Assembly (NCBI GenBank): GCA_023389895.1
Contig: JAEWDX010000427.1
Coordinates: forward strand, 1-32,994
Length of the DNA: 32,994 bases
Reading direction: 5' to 3'
Source: Bacillota bacterium
GTDB taxonomy: Bacteria; Bacillota; Bacilli; Bacillales; Cytobacillaceae
Positions 1 through 7,615 of the stretch are shown in pieces. Below the pieces are notes generated by a model. That model was given only the letters and a program-made list of their open reading frames with translations, had not been told where the DNA came from and searched no databases. The position numbers and the translations under genes are program-made. The first letter of the stretch is position 1; each line of letters begins with the position of its first letter.

Positions 1-347
1 GAACTAATGTTACCAGTTTCAAATTCTAAACCAACTTTTTCACCATTATCAAACTCTTTATAAACATCAATCGGACCACCTTTTTTCTTTTCATATTTCA
101 GAACGTCAAGAGGTTTTTCCCTAAACCAGTTATAGGTATTTTCAAGTTCTATATAGCATTTTTCTTTCAATGGAACGACACCGTTAATATTTTTTTCTGT
201 ATTATTAATAATAAAAACATCTGAATCAATAGGATTAACTGCGGAACAAATTGATGTTACTATTTCATGATATGCTTGTTGGGAAGCGGGTTTGTTATGA
301 TGTAAATCCTTAGCAGCCTGAGTAAAATATTCTTTTGCAATTTTCAT
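1..347 (-). CDS. bamHIR: BamHI-like type II restriction endonuclease (N-terminal part, cut by window edge)
   Basis: This is the first 115 or so codons of a restriction endonuclease; the gene runs off the left edge. The protein follows BamHI closely as I remember that enzyme. It has an INNTEKN block near residue 47, NWFREKPLD near 73, GGPIDVYKEF near 90 and LEFETGNIS near 107. These carry the BamHI active-site acids: Glu77, Asp94 and the paired glutamates of the EFE motif (residues 108 and 110 here, 111 and 113 in BamHI). BamHI cuts GGATCC as a homodimer, so the same target is inferred. The ATG follows the C-regulator gene by 21 bases on the same strand, so both are probably co-transcribed. 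No lesion is visible in the part present. The C-terminal DNA-contact region cannot be judged. Confidence 0.9.
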   Translation of the reverse strand, partial: MKIAKEYFTQAAKDLHHNKPASQQAYHEIVTSICSAVNPIDSDVFIINNTEKNINGVVPLKEKCYIELENTYNWFREKPLDVLKYEKKKGGPIDVYKEFDNGEKVGLEFETGNIS

Positions 348-368
348 TGTAAAGATAGTTCCCCCTCT

Positions 369-602
369 TTAATCATTTAAAATGGAAAAATCAAATAAAT
401 TCTTAGGTGGTACATTGAGGGCTTTTGCTATTTTCTCTATATTGTCTAAGGAAACATTTCGTATTCCACGTTCAATGTCAGATATGTAAGTTCGGTGCAA
501 TCCACATAAATAACCAAGTTCTTCTTGCGAAATATTCTGTTCCATTCGTATTTTACGAACAACTTCACCAAATTGGCCCCTTATGTTAATTTGGTATTTC
601 AA
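369..602 (-). CDS. bamHIC: C protein, XRE-type controller of the restriction-modification system
   Basis: A 77-residue protein that is almost entirely one helix-turn-helix of the XRE/Cro-CI type: SQEELGYLCGLHRTYISDIERG lies at about residues 25-46 and includes the recognition helix. Size, strand and position between divergent nuclease and methyltransferase genes match the controller (C) protein of BamHI. C proteins dimerise on operator dyads. They delay nuclease expression until the methyltransferase has protected the host, by activating their own and the nuclease's transcription and repressing the methyltransferase. A matching dyad sits 66 bases upstream, next to the methyltransferase start. 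The role is inferred from family and context. Confidence 0.88.
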   Translation of the reverse strand: MKYQINIRGQFGEVVRKIRMEQNISQEELGYLCGLHRTYISDIERGIRNVSLDNIEKIAKALNVPPKNLFDFSILND

Positions 603-660
603 AGATACAGCCCCTTTACTTAAATTGACGCTTTATAGCTTAAATGATAGAATTTATGTA

Positions 661-690
661 GTCGATAAGTCTACAGACTATAAGTTACGT
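661..690. promoter_or_regulatory. C-box operator between the C and methyltransferase genes
   Basis: A dyad AGTCT-AC-AGACT at 668-679 lies inside a longer imperfect symmetry with ATAAGT on the left and ACTATAAGT on the right. It matches the GACT...AGTC style of C-protein boxes. It ends about 15 bases before the methyltransferase ribosome binding site AAGGAG and about 60 bases upstream of the C gene, where one bound dimer pair could repress the methyltransferase and activate C and nuclease. Binding is inferred. Confidence 0.7.
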
Positions 691-704
691 AAGGAGTAGA
701 GCAT

Positions 705-1955
705 ATGAGGTTTTTTAGCGTTTACGACGTAATTTTTTTCGTTGCAAACCAAAAAGGGCATTCGGAAAAAGACGTTTATGATCATTTCCGTAAAAGAAAA
801 ATCAGAAAATCAGACATAGAGCAGTATAAAGAATCAGGAGTAATTCCTTCTGAAGAAAAAATACTTTCAAATATTCTTTCTTATATAGATATGAATTTAA
901 TAGAATTAGAACTTACTCTAGGGAGAATACCTAGTGGTTTTGAAGATTCATATTTGAATAATATTAAGGAAATTGCTCAATTTATCTCTGGTAAAAAAGA
1001 AGAACCTAAAAAAAATGCAACAGAATCGTTTGAACCGTATTTTGAAACAGGAAACGGTAAATTGTATAATGGTGATTGTGTTAAGTTATTGAAATTAGTT
1101 CCCGATAATTCAGTGGATTGTATTTTTGCAGATCCTCCCTTTAATTTAGATAAAGAATATGATGAAGGTGTGGATGATCATTTAAAATATAGTGAGTATA
1201 TTTCATGGTGTATGAAATGGTTAGATGAATGCGTAAGAGTTTTAAAGCCAGATGGTTCACTTTTTATTTATAATATTCCTAAATGGCATACTTATTTATC
1301 TGACTATTTAAATCAAAAGTTAAACTTTCGGGTTTGGATAGCGGTTGACATGAAATTTAGTTTACCAATACAGAATAGACTATATCCTTCACATTATAGT
1401 CTTTTATATTATGTGAAAGGTACAAAACCTAAAACATTTAATCCTCAACGAATACCATTACAAACTTGTAGACATTGTGGTGGAGAAACAAAAGATTATG
1501 GTGGATATAAAAATAAAATGAATCCAAAGGGTGTAAATGTTTCAGACGTTTGGTTAGATATATATCCCGTTAGGCATAAAAATTCAAAGAACAGAAAGTT
1601 TAATGAACTTCCAGTAAAATTACTTGATAGAGTCATTACAATGAGTACAAACAAAAATGATGTTGTTTTAGATCCTTTTGGTGGTAGTGGAACAACTTTT
1701 GCAGTAAGTGAATTATTAGGTAGAAAATGGATTGGTTTTGAAAAAGGTAATTGTGAAATTATTAAAGATAGACTTTTAGACAAAGATAATGACAAAAAGT
1801 TAATGGGAAAAGTTTATGAAGAAAAGAATATTTTGTTCCCTGAAAAAGTAAAAGAGTTAAGAAGGGTAAACGGTTTTTGGCTCGATGAAGATTTTAGCAA
1901 TGTAGAGAAGAAGGACAAGAAAACTAAAGCAAAAAAAGAAAGTGAGAACAAATAG
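705..1955 (+). CDS. bamHIM: BamHI-like DNA (cytosine-N4) methyltransferase
   Basis: A 416-residue amino-methyltransferase that protects host DNA from the neighbouring nuclease, presumably by N4-methylating the inner cytosine of GGATCC as M.BamHI does. Catalytic motif IV, DPPFN, is at about residues 143-147. The AdoMet-binding motif LDPFGGSGTT is at about 322-331. This order (IV before I) marks the beta class. A CRHCGGE segment near 252 and long blocks such as GGYKNKMNPKGV and YPVRH closely resemble M.BamHI. The N-terminal 110 residues, starting MRFFSVYD, are also BamHI-like. The start is well supported by AAGGAG nine bases upstream. The lysine-rich tail (KKDKKTKAKKESENK) is low-complexity. 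The reading frame is intact. Confidence 0.93.
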   Translation: MRFFSVYDVIFFVANQKGHSEKDVYDHFRKRKIRKSDIEQYKESGVIPSEEKILSNILSYIDMNLIELELTLGRIPSGFEDSYLNNIKEIAQFISGKKEEPKKNATESFEPYFETGNGKLYNGDCVKLLKLVPDNSVDCIFADPPFNLDKEYDEGVDDHLKYSEYISWCMKWLDECVRVLKPDGSLFIYNIPKWHTYLSDYLNQKLNFRVWIAVDMKFSLPIQNRLYPSHYSLLYYVKGTKPKTFNPQRIPLQTCRHCGGETKDYGGYKNKMNPKGVNVSDVWLDIYPVRHKNSKNRKFNELPVKLLDRVITMSTNKNDVVLDPFGGSGTTFAVSELLGRKWIGFEKGNCEIIKDRLLDKDNDKKLMGKVYEEKNILFPEKVKELRRVNGFWLDEDFSNVEKKDKKTKAKKESENK

Positions 1956-2020
1956 AGCGATAACCAAGAAACAAATCAAACTTCATTTTCGTTTTCTGAA
2001 TAAGAAACATACTAACATTA

Positions 2021-2060
2021 GTAGCACAGACCAAGGCCATGGTTTGTGCTACTATTTTTT
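2021..2060 (+). terminator. Rho-independent terminator after the methyltransferase
   Basis: A 13-bp stem with one G-U pair (GTAGCACAGACCA with TGGTTTGTGCTAC) around the loop AGGCCA is followed by a run of six T at 2055-2060. It ends the methyltransferase transcript and lies just before the insertion-sequence remnant. Confidence 0.85.
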
Positions 2061-2074
2061 ATAGTAGAAGTGAA

Positions 2075-2175
2075 GTAGGGTCAAACAGCCCCTAGGACCA
2101 ATATAGAGTCCGTATTATAAACTGACCAACTTCACATCCTTATATGAATCAGTTTAGTATGTTGGGTCCGTGAGA
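2075..2175 (+). ncRNA. Possible bridge RNA in the IS110 left-end leader
   Basis: The 188 bases ahead of the transposase start are non-coding and strongly self-complementary. TAAACTGA (2118-2125) pairs perfectly with TCAGTTTA (2149-2156) around a 23-base loop. GGACC (2095-2099) can pair with GGTCC (2165-2169) outside it, leaving internal loops. In IS110-group elements this position encodes the bridge RNA, whose loops base-pair with target and donor DNA. Loop specificity cannot be assigned here and the element is dead, so the RNA may be vestigial. Confidence 0.4.
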
Positions 2176-2248
2176 TCGTGTATAAGAAAATGGAATCGAT
2201 AAGGCACTGTGAAGACTTCTATGATTGGCTATGAAGGAGGAGATTTAG

Positions 2249-3326
2249 ATGAAACATATCGTGGCATTTGATGTCAGTATGGGAAAAAGTACGATGGTGA
2301 TTTACGATCGTTATCGCAGGTGCGAATTTGATGGAGAAATTGAACATATATATTCAGCGTTCAAAGCGTTAAACTCTCCAAATGGCTTCGATGCGAAGAC
2401 AAAAGACGGATAAAAGTGATGCGCATGACTTGGCAAAATCCCATTTCCGGGTGGAGCGTAAAAAAACGTATCAGGAAGATGACTATTATCATCAAATGCG
2501 TGCCTTAACGCGCTACTATAACGAATTAGATCATTAAATCACGCATCTTTTCAATCGAATGAATGCCATTTTACAGCTCAGTTTCCCAGAGTTAGAGCGA
2601 TTATTTTCTACTCGTTCTACCCTCTTCCTGAATATTGTTCAATTATATCCTCATCCAGACGAGGTATTAATTTATTCAAAAACGGTCATTCTAAATCGTT
2701 TAAAAGCGAATACAAAAAAGAATTTATCGTTAGTTCGTGCGGGAGAAAAAGGAATTGCTTTACTCAAAGCTGCGAAAGATCCTTATCCAGCGATTTCAAA
2801 AGATGATGTGCGTTGTGAGCAGGTCTGTGATTATGCCAGACGGAATGCCGATTTAAAGGAAAAAAAGGAACAATTCGTAAAGCAAATGGTCGAGCTATCG
2901 AGAGAAAGAAAGGAGTATCAAGTCCTTCTGTCCTTCCCTGGAATTGGTGAAGCAACCGCAGTTCGTATAATTGGAGAGATCGGAGATATTCGTCGATTTA
3001 AAAACCATAAGCAATTGAATGCCTATGTGGGAATTGATATTATGCGCTATCAATCAGGAAATACATTTTACAAAGACAAAATCAATAAGCGTGGAAATAA
3101 CAAGCTCCGCAAGATTTTATTTTATATGATCCAAACGATGATTACACTTCGTAAAAAGACACAAAATCACATCGTGGATTATTATGATAAATTAAAAACG
3201 CAACCTCAGAGAAAACCTCATAAAGTTGCATCAATCGCTTGTGTGAATAAGTTCCTGAAAGTTGCATTTCACCTTATTACACACGGTATCACCTATGATT
3301 ACGAAACAGCATCCACCTTTTCGTAA
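2249..3326 (+). pseudogene. IS110-family transposase, internally deleted and interrupted
   Basis: Begins MKHIVAFDVSMGKS after AAGGAGG, giving the first catalytic Asp of the DEDD RuvC-like domain. Near 2370 the frame changes: the text resumes one frame over as LQMASMRRQKTDKSDAHDLAK, which carries the later Asp pair. About 50 codons that should hold the catalytic Glu (E-x-TG) are missing. A TAA at 2535-2537 stops this second frame (NELDH-stop-ITHLFNRMN). The rest is open to 3326 and holds the Transposase_20 region with SFPGIGEATAVRIIGEIGDI and the serine block YQSGNTFYKDKINKRGNNKLR. An intact member would have about 400 residues; this one cannot be functional. Confidence 0.88.
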
Positions 3327-3400
3327 TAGGTTAACTTCACTATAGCATATTTGACCTTGCGGAAAAAATGGAAAATCGTTAGGTCTTTTTGGTATGTGCA

Positions 3401-3446
3401 ATTTTATTTTGAGTGGGAGGGCTAGCCCTCCCACTCAAAATAAAAT
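3401..3446. repeat. Perfect 46-bp palindrome
   Basis: Bases 3401-3423 (beginning ATTTTATTTTGAGTGGGAGG) are the exact reverse complement of 3424-3446, with centre GGGCT/AGCCC and no spacer. As RNA it would be a very stable hairpin with A/T-rich outer arms, terminator-like on either strand. It lies in gene-free DNA between the IS110 and IS1182 remnants. Its origin is unknown. Confidence 0.9.
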
Positions 3447-3490
3447 CATTCCACCGAGAAAAATTTATAAAACACTTGACTAGGGGTAAG

Positions 3491-3790
3491 AAGGAGCTGT
3501 CCCAAAAGTCATTAAAAAATGACTTTTGGGGACAGCCTTACTCGTTTTCAGAAATAAGCAAAAAAAATCGTCCTATATTGTAAAATGAAGTTACCACACC
3601 ACTTACAAGGAGGACGATTTTTATGAGCAATCAAATGATTACTGAAGAAAATAATAAGTCAATCGGCCGTTCCGTCGCTTTTCTCTTAGGGGCTTAAATA
3701 AAGCTTAAACGGAGTTTGGCATCGTAGTCATGGCTCATAATTTACTAAAAGTAGCCAGCCCACGTAGTTGCTTTTAGTAAAAAATTACGA
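3491..3790 (+). mobile_element. Gutted IS1182-like element
   Basis: At 3491-3539 an inverted pair reads AAGGAGCTGTCCCAAAAG and its near complement CTTTTGGGGACAGCCTT, the style of sequence seen at ends of Bacillales insertion sequences. A start codon at 3623 with AAGGAGG opens a short frame, MSNQMITEENNKSIGRS. Near 3680 a deletion joins it to transposase C-terminal coding. In another frame that part reads FLLRGLNK-like and then EFGIVVMAHNLLKVA, the ending typical of IS1182-family transposases. About 95 percent of the gene is therefore gone. A TTACTAAAAG/CTTTTAGTAA hairpin follows at 3743-3781. The family call rests on the C-terminal motif. Confidence 0.55.
3563..3622 (+). repeat. Inverted repeat enclosing the ribosome binding site of the IS1182-like remnant
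   Basis: AAAAATCGTCCT (3563-3574) is the exact reverse complement of AGGACGATTTTT (3611-3622), which immediately precedes the ATG at 3623 and includes part of the AAGGAGG. In RNA the hairpin would hide the ribosome binding site, a common way for insertion sequences to prevent read-through expression of transposase. Confidence 0.6.
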
Positions 3791-3798
3791 AGATAGAA

Positions 3799-3841
3799 AA
3801 ACAGGTGGAGAAAAACGATGCGTATTTCTCTACCTGTTTTA
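3799..3841. terminator. Bidirectional terminator hairpin
   Basis: AAAACAGGTGGAGAAA pairs with TTTCTCTACCTGTTTT (one G-U) around an 11-base loop, with A and T runs on the two sides. It could end transcripts from the left and, on the other strand, the regulator gene whose stop is at 3960. The 118 bases from 3842 to 3959 hold nothing else I recognise. Confidence 0.65.
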
Positions 3842-3959
3842 TGTTCGGGATTTATTAGAAGCCCCATTATACTTTAGGATGTCTAATAAATTGCAATAAG
3901 GATTGGAAATTTGTAATAAGATAAAGTTGTTTCTTTATCAAATAGATATTTTAAAAGTG

Positions 3960-5288
3960 CTAAAACAACAGCTTTATCACTCTACTTGGTCTTCCCTTTT
4001 CTTTTATCACGTGTTTGCCAACCTCTGACGTATAACCACTTACATCAAGTTTTGCAATAATTCGGTTTGCTGTTCTTGGACTGATACCTAACTCACCTGC
4101 TAGCTCATTTGAAGTGAAATTCCGGCTATTCTTTTGTTTTATAATACAGTCTATTTTAAAAACAGTATTTATACTAAGCCCTGAAGCTTCTGCAATTTGA
4201 ATGAGTCGTTCATCAAAAATATGAGGGATAATTTCTTTGTGTTCATTTGGTTCTAGAGGACCTACGATATTATCAGGACTATAAACTAGATAGGCCCTGC
4301 TACCACCTTCTCTTTTAGCTTTGTGCAAACCAAGGTCAGAGTTTGCCTTTGCGATTTTAATAGAATCGCCATAGCCTATCCCAATGCTCAGCACATGAGA
4401 GGCATTTGTGTATAAATTTGAAAGAATATCGATTTTAGAAAAGTTATCTGTGACATTCTCTAAATGATGGCTTTCACATATGAGCATAAAATCTGTTTTG
4501 CTTATGGTAATGAGAGCTCCCTCTATCTTTTGGGCAAAAATAGCAATAGCTTCTGCTACTTTGTTTAGCTCAAGAACTTCCTTCAGGACAGTATTATTAG
4601 AAATATAAAATTCATTACTAGGACTTGCCACTATACTTATAGCTACAATTTTGTTTTCGCTAAGTTTTTTAAGCTTGTCACTTAAAAGAATTTTCCTTAT
4701 TGCATAGATATAGGCCTCAGTACTCGGGGTAAGTAAAACGCTAGGTACTGAGTTATCAGTAAGAAATTCATGCACTGAGCGGATATTTGTTAAGCAAAAC
4801 TCACATAGACCCTTCTTGAAATTTTTTAAATGTTCCTCACCAACATTTCGTACAAAATGATTTGAGTTCGTATCAACATGAACGAGTCGAGGAGTTACCA
4901 TATCAATTGGTATATTTAAGGACTTATATGCACTCATAATAGAATCATAATCGAGGGTATCCACGCCTACTCGCTTTATATTAACGCCATAATGATAGGA
5001 AGCTATAAGAAGACTATGGATGAGGTTTGACTTATCGATATCGACATATCTTGTTGGTATTTTGTGTTCAATTCTGCTAGAGAGAAGTTTATAAGGCTGC
5101 ATTCTAGTGTAAAGAATGGCATCACAAAAGGACATTATTTTCATAACGTTAGAGAGTGCTATTTCAACGTCTTCATCATTATTAAATTCTATTTTATAAA
5201 CATCAATGTTTGTGAATTTATGTTTTATTAGGTTCTCAATTTCTTCAATAGAGGAAATATGACCTATTACTGCTAGCTTAAAATTCAT
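3960..5288 (-). CDS. Transcriptional regulator with a cyclase/GGDEF-like middle domain and C-terminal winged helix
   Basis: A 442-residue cytoplasmic protein with no membrane segment. Residues 1-130 look like an alpha/beta sensor domain (MNFKLAVIGHISS, then alternating strands and helices). Residues about 210-340 include VAISIVASPSNEFYI and IGIGYGDSIKIAKANSDLGLHKAKREGG, which resemble the degenerate GGDEF or GTP-cyclohydrolase-III fold seen in some ligand-sensing regulators. Residues about 365-442 form a winged helix-turn-helix (FTSNELAGELGISPRTANRIIAKL, then a wing). It is transcribed divergently from the reductase-dipeptidase-hydrolase operon and is probably its regulator, sensing a substrate or product. 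The start has AGGTAGAAAG upstream. I do not recognise a named family member, so ligand and sign of regulation are unknown. Confidence 0.65.
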   Translation of the reverse strand: MNFKLAVIGHISSIEEIENLIKHKFTNIDVYKIEFNNDEDVEIALSNVMKIMSFCDAILYTRMQPYKLLSSRIEHKIPTRYVDIDKSNLIHSLLIASYHYGVNIKRVGVDTLDYDSIMSAYKSLNIPIDMVTPRLVHVDTNSNHFVRNVGEEHLKNFKKGLCEFCLTNIRSVHEFLTDNSVPSVLLTPSTEAYIYAIRKILLSDKLKKLSENKIVAISIVASPSNEFYISNNTVLKEVLELNKVAEAIAIFAQKIEGALITISKTDFMLICESHHLENVTDNFSKIDILSNLYTNASHVLSIGIGYGDSIKIAKANSDLGLHKAKREGGSRAYLVYSPDNIVGPLEPNEHKEIIPHIFDERLIQIAEASGLSINTVFKIDCIIKQKNSRNFTSNELAGELGISPRTANRIIAKLDVSGYTSEVGKHVIKEKGRPSRVIKLLF

Positions 5289-5329
5289 CTTTCTACCTCC
5301 ATAATTTTTCGCGGATTAACTGCTGAAAG

Positions 5330-5355
5330 ACCCCCACTGATTGAGTTTCATTTTA
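5330..5355 (+). repeat. Left copy of a 26-bp direct repeat
   Basis: The 26 bases beginning ACCCCCACTGATTGAG and ending TTTTA recur exactly at 9981-10006 in the same orientation. Here the copy stands in the divergent promoter region between the regulator and the operon. A weakly similar preceding block (GATTAACTGCTGAAAGA) suggests it is the tail of a larger decayed copy of the intergenic repeat at 9749-10006. Confidence 0.85.
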
Positions 5356-5376
5356 CATGTAGTTAAACACTATATT

Positions 5377-5424
5377 AAGGACAATTTAAGGTCAATATAC
5401 AGTCATAGTCTATATCATTATAAT
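5377..5424 (+). promoter_or_regulatory. Operon promoter with tandem operator half-sites
   Basis: TATAAT at 5419-5424 is a good -10 element. The -35 is poor (TATACA at 5396-5401, 17-bp spacer), which suggests need of an activator. Just upstream are two direct repeats, AAGGACAAT (5377-5385) and AAGGTCAAT (5388-5396), offset by 11 bases, one helical turn. They are candidate binding sites for the divergently encoded regulator. Binding is inferred. Confidence 0.5.
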
Positions 5425-5465
5425 ATATTAATAAGAAGAGTTCGTGAAAGAGAGGATTAGATTTT

Positions 5466-6431
5466 ATGACCTTTATTACTGGAAATCAGGTAAAGGAACT
5501 GTTAGATATGGAAAGTTGCATCAAGTTAATGAAAGAAACTCTTTCTGCTTTATCAAAGGGTGAAGCTTTTCAAATATTAAGAACCGCCATGAGACTTGAA
5601 GACAGAAATATTCTAGGCTTGATGCCTTCTGCCATTCATTCAAAAAATATTGCAGGAGCAAAGGTCATAACTATTTTTCCTGAGAACTTTAACAAGGGAT
5701 TACACTCTCATCAGGGAGTAGTGTTAGTTTTCGAAACGGAGACTGGTAGCCTTAAGGCGGTTGTTGATGGAGAATCCATTACTGCCATTCGAACAGCAGC
5801 AGTGAGTGCAGTTGCAACGGATTTGCTTTCTAATGAGGACTCGGGGGTTCTTGCTATTCTTGGTTCAGGACTTCAGGCAAGACAGCAATTAGAGGCAATT
5901 AAGCTAGTAAGAAATATTCATACTGTAAAGGTTTGGGATAGAAATAAGGAGTCAGCAATTAAATATTCTAAGGAAATGAATGAAAAATTTAATATACATA
6001 TTACGGTATGTAATACTTCAAAGGAAGCTGTAAAAGATGCTGACATTATCTGCACAGTAACGTCAGCAAAGGAGCCAATCCTTATTGGTAGTCATGTTAA
6101 AAGAGGTGCCCATGTAAATGCTGTGGGAGCTTGTACTCCTGATAATAGAGAACTTGATACGGACCTAATTAAAAACTGCAAGCTATACTCTGATTGCATA
6201 GAGTCAACTGTAAATGAAGCAGGTGACTACTTAATCCCTTTGGAGCAGGGGGCAATAACGAGAGAGCATATTCAAGGGGAACTTGGAGATGTTATTCTCG
6301 GAAAAATTAGTAAAAGACAAAATAAGGATGATATCACAGTGTTTAAAGCTTTAGGACTTGCTGTTGAGGATTTAGCAGCAGCAGATTTTGTTATAAATAA
6401 GGCAATACAGCTAAAGGAGGAAGTTAATTGA
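5466..6431 (+). CDS. Ornithine cyclodeaminase / mu-crystallin family NAD(P)-dependent enzyme
   Basis: A 321-residue protein of usual family length. Members include ornithine cyclodeaminase, alanine dehydrogenase of the archaeal type and ketimine reductases. GAKVITIFP carries the substrate-carboxylate lysine at residue 66. The Rossmann nucleotide-binding loop is LGSGLQARQQLEAI, about residues 136-149. The catalytic aspartate is in TPDNRELD (Asp226). SITAIRTAAVSA near 103-114 is also typical. The motif GACTPDNRELD is closer to alanine-dehydrogenase/ketimine-reductase members than to true cyclodeaminases, so interconversion of a 2-oxo acid or cyclic imine with an amino acid is more likely than proline formation. 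It overlaps the next gene by four bases, implying translational coupling with the dipeptidase. Confidence 0.85.
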   Translation: MTFITGNQVKELLDMESCIKLMKETLSALSKGEAFQILRTAMRLEDRNILGLMPSAIHSKNIAGAKVITIFPENFNKGLHSHQGVVLVFETETGSLKAVVDGESITAIRTAAVSAVATDLLSNEDSGVLAILGSGLQARQQLEAIKLVRNIHTVKVWDRNKESAIKYSKEMNEKFNIHITVCNTSKEAVKDADIICTVTSAKEPILIGSHVKRGAHVNAVGACTPDNRELDTDLIKNCKLYSDCIESTVNEAGDYLIPLEQGAITREHIQGELGDVILGKISKRQNKDDITVFKALGLAVEDLAAADFVINKAIQLKEEVN

Positions 6432-7588
6432 TTGAAGAACTCTATGAATTTAATTTAACTGAGGAACAAGAAAAAAGAGCTAGGGAACTGCATGATGGAA
6501 GCATCGTTATTGATATGTTGTTTCAAGGTCCAATTAGCACATACTCTTTTCCAGAAAACTTTGAGGAAGAAACACAAAAATTGGCACAGGAAGCCTGTCC
6601 AGAAAGTGCTGTTGAAAGAATCATGGTTACTTCCGAGAAAATAAAAAGGTGGTCACTTGACGGCAAGTTGCAGCAACTTTACAAGGATTGCTGGTATGAC
6701 AGTGGGATAACCGCAGGGTGTAGAGAGATTAGTGTGACAGACAAAATGGAGCTTTATTCTTCATCTATAAATCTGCAAGAAGAGTTTGATAAAAAACCTT
6801 GGCTTATGAAGGTTACAAACGTAGAACACATAAAGTATGCCCATGAAAATAATTTAAAGGCTGGAATTATAACTTGCCAAGAAACGGATGGCTTCGGAAC
6901 GGATTTTAGACTTCTCCAACAAATGTACAATTTTGGTCTTAGGGTTGTACAGCTTACTTACAATAATCATAATCTCATTGGGGCAGGCTGTATGGAAGGA
7001 AATAATGCTGGACTATCAAGCTTTGGCAGAAAATTTGTGGAAAAGCTTAACGAACTTGGCATTGTGGTCGATGTAGGCCACTGTGGCAAGCAAACAACCT
7101 TAGATGCTTGTAAATATTCAACAAAGCCTGTCATTGCGTCTCATACAGGTGTGGAAAATGTATTTTTTCATGCAAGGTCAAAATCCGACGAGGAAATCAA
7201 AGCCATTGCCAATACAGGCGGTGTAGTGGGGATTTTTGCGATGCCGTGGTTCATAGCGGAAAATCCCGAAGATACCACGATAGAGCATTTCTTAGATCAT
7301 ATTGACTATGTAATAAATCTTGTAGGAATCGACCATGTCGGGATTGGAACTGATTGGCCTATGCCGCAAACAAAATGGATGGCACTAGCTTTTAAGGATT
7401 TAATTGCGCCGAGCTTGGGCTTTAAACCAGGTGACGGTCCTTCAACAGAATTTGTAAAAGGGTTTAAGGATTATCGCTCCTTTATTAATATAACGAGAGG
7501 ACTTATGGCAAGGGGCTACAAGGATGAAGAAATTAAAAAAGTTCTTGGCGGTAACTGGATAAGAGTATTTGAGCAGGTATGGAAATAA
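6428..7588 (+). CDS. Membrane-dipeptidase (peptidase M19) family protein with altered metal site
   Basis: A 386-residue renal-dipeptidase-like TIM-barrel protein. M19 enzymes hydrolyse dipeptides, including D-residue and dehydro dipeptides, with two zinc ions. The family frame is clear: GLRVVQLTYNNHNL, GLSSFGRKFVEKLNELG, VDVGHCG (His218), ASHTGVENVFFHARSKSDEE (His239) and DHVGIGTDW. The usual N-terminal ligand pair His-x-Asp (as in DGHND) is absent: the site reads VIDMLFQGP at residues 27-35. This may mean a mono-metal or altered-substrate enzyme. Start TTG at 6428 is supported by AAAGGAGG seven bases upstream; an in-frame TTG at 6432 is out of frame and not relevant. No signal peptide, so cytoplasmic. 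It shares the operon with the reductase and the CocE hydrolase. Confidence 0.85.
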   Translation: MIEELYEFNLTEEQEKRARELHDGSIVIDMLFQGPISTYSFPENFEEETQKLAQEACPESAVERIMVTSEKIKRWSLDGKLQQLYKDCWYDSGITAGCREISVTDKMELYSSSINLQEEFDKKPWLMKVTNVEHIKYAHENNLKAGIITCQETDGFGTDFRLLQQMYNFGLRVVQLTYNNHNLIGAGCMEGNNAGLSSFGRKFVEKLNELGIVVDVGHCGKQTTLDACKYSTKPVIASHTGVENVFFHARSKSDEEIKAIANTGGVVGIFAMPWFIAENPEDTTIEHFLDHIDYVINLVGIDHVGIGTDWPMPQTKWMALAFKDLIAPSLGFKPGDGPSTEFVKGFKDYRSFINITRGLMARGYKDEEIKKVLGGNWIRVFEQVWK

Positions 7589-7615
7589 CAATATCGATTT
7601 CTGGAGGGATGCAGC

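Larger units (their letters stand above)
2061..3340 (+). mobile_element. Decayed IS110-family insertion sequence
   Basis: The element has a non-coding left part (2061-2248) and a broken DEDD-type transposase gene (2249-3326). The right boundary is uncertain. AGTGAAGT near 2069 and AACTTCACT near 3332 form a short inverted match that may mark the subterminal regions. IS110 elements usually lack proper terminal inverted repeats and leave no target duplication, so the ends cannot be fixed by eye. It sits directly downstream of the methyltransferase terminator. Confidence 0.7.

Noticed and set aside
1496..1795. 99-codon minus-strand frame inside the methyltransferase gene
   Set aside because: It is antisense to a clearly identified gene, has no ribosome binding site, and its text is compositionally odd.
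3623..3697. 24-codon frame with a good ribosome binding site as a small protein gene
   Set aside because: It is the start of a deleted transposase, joined out of frame to the same gene's C-terminal coding.
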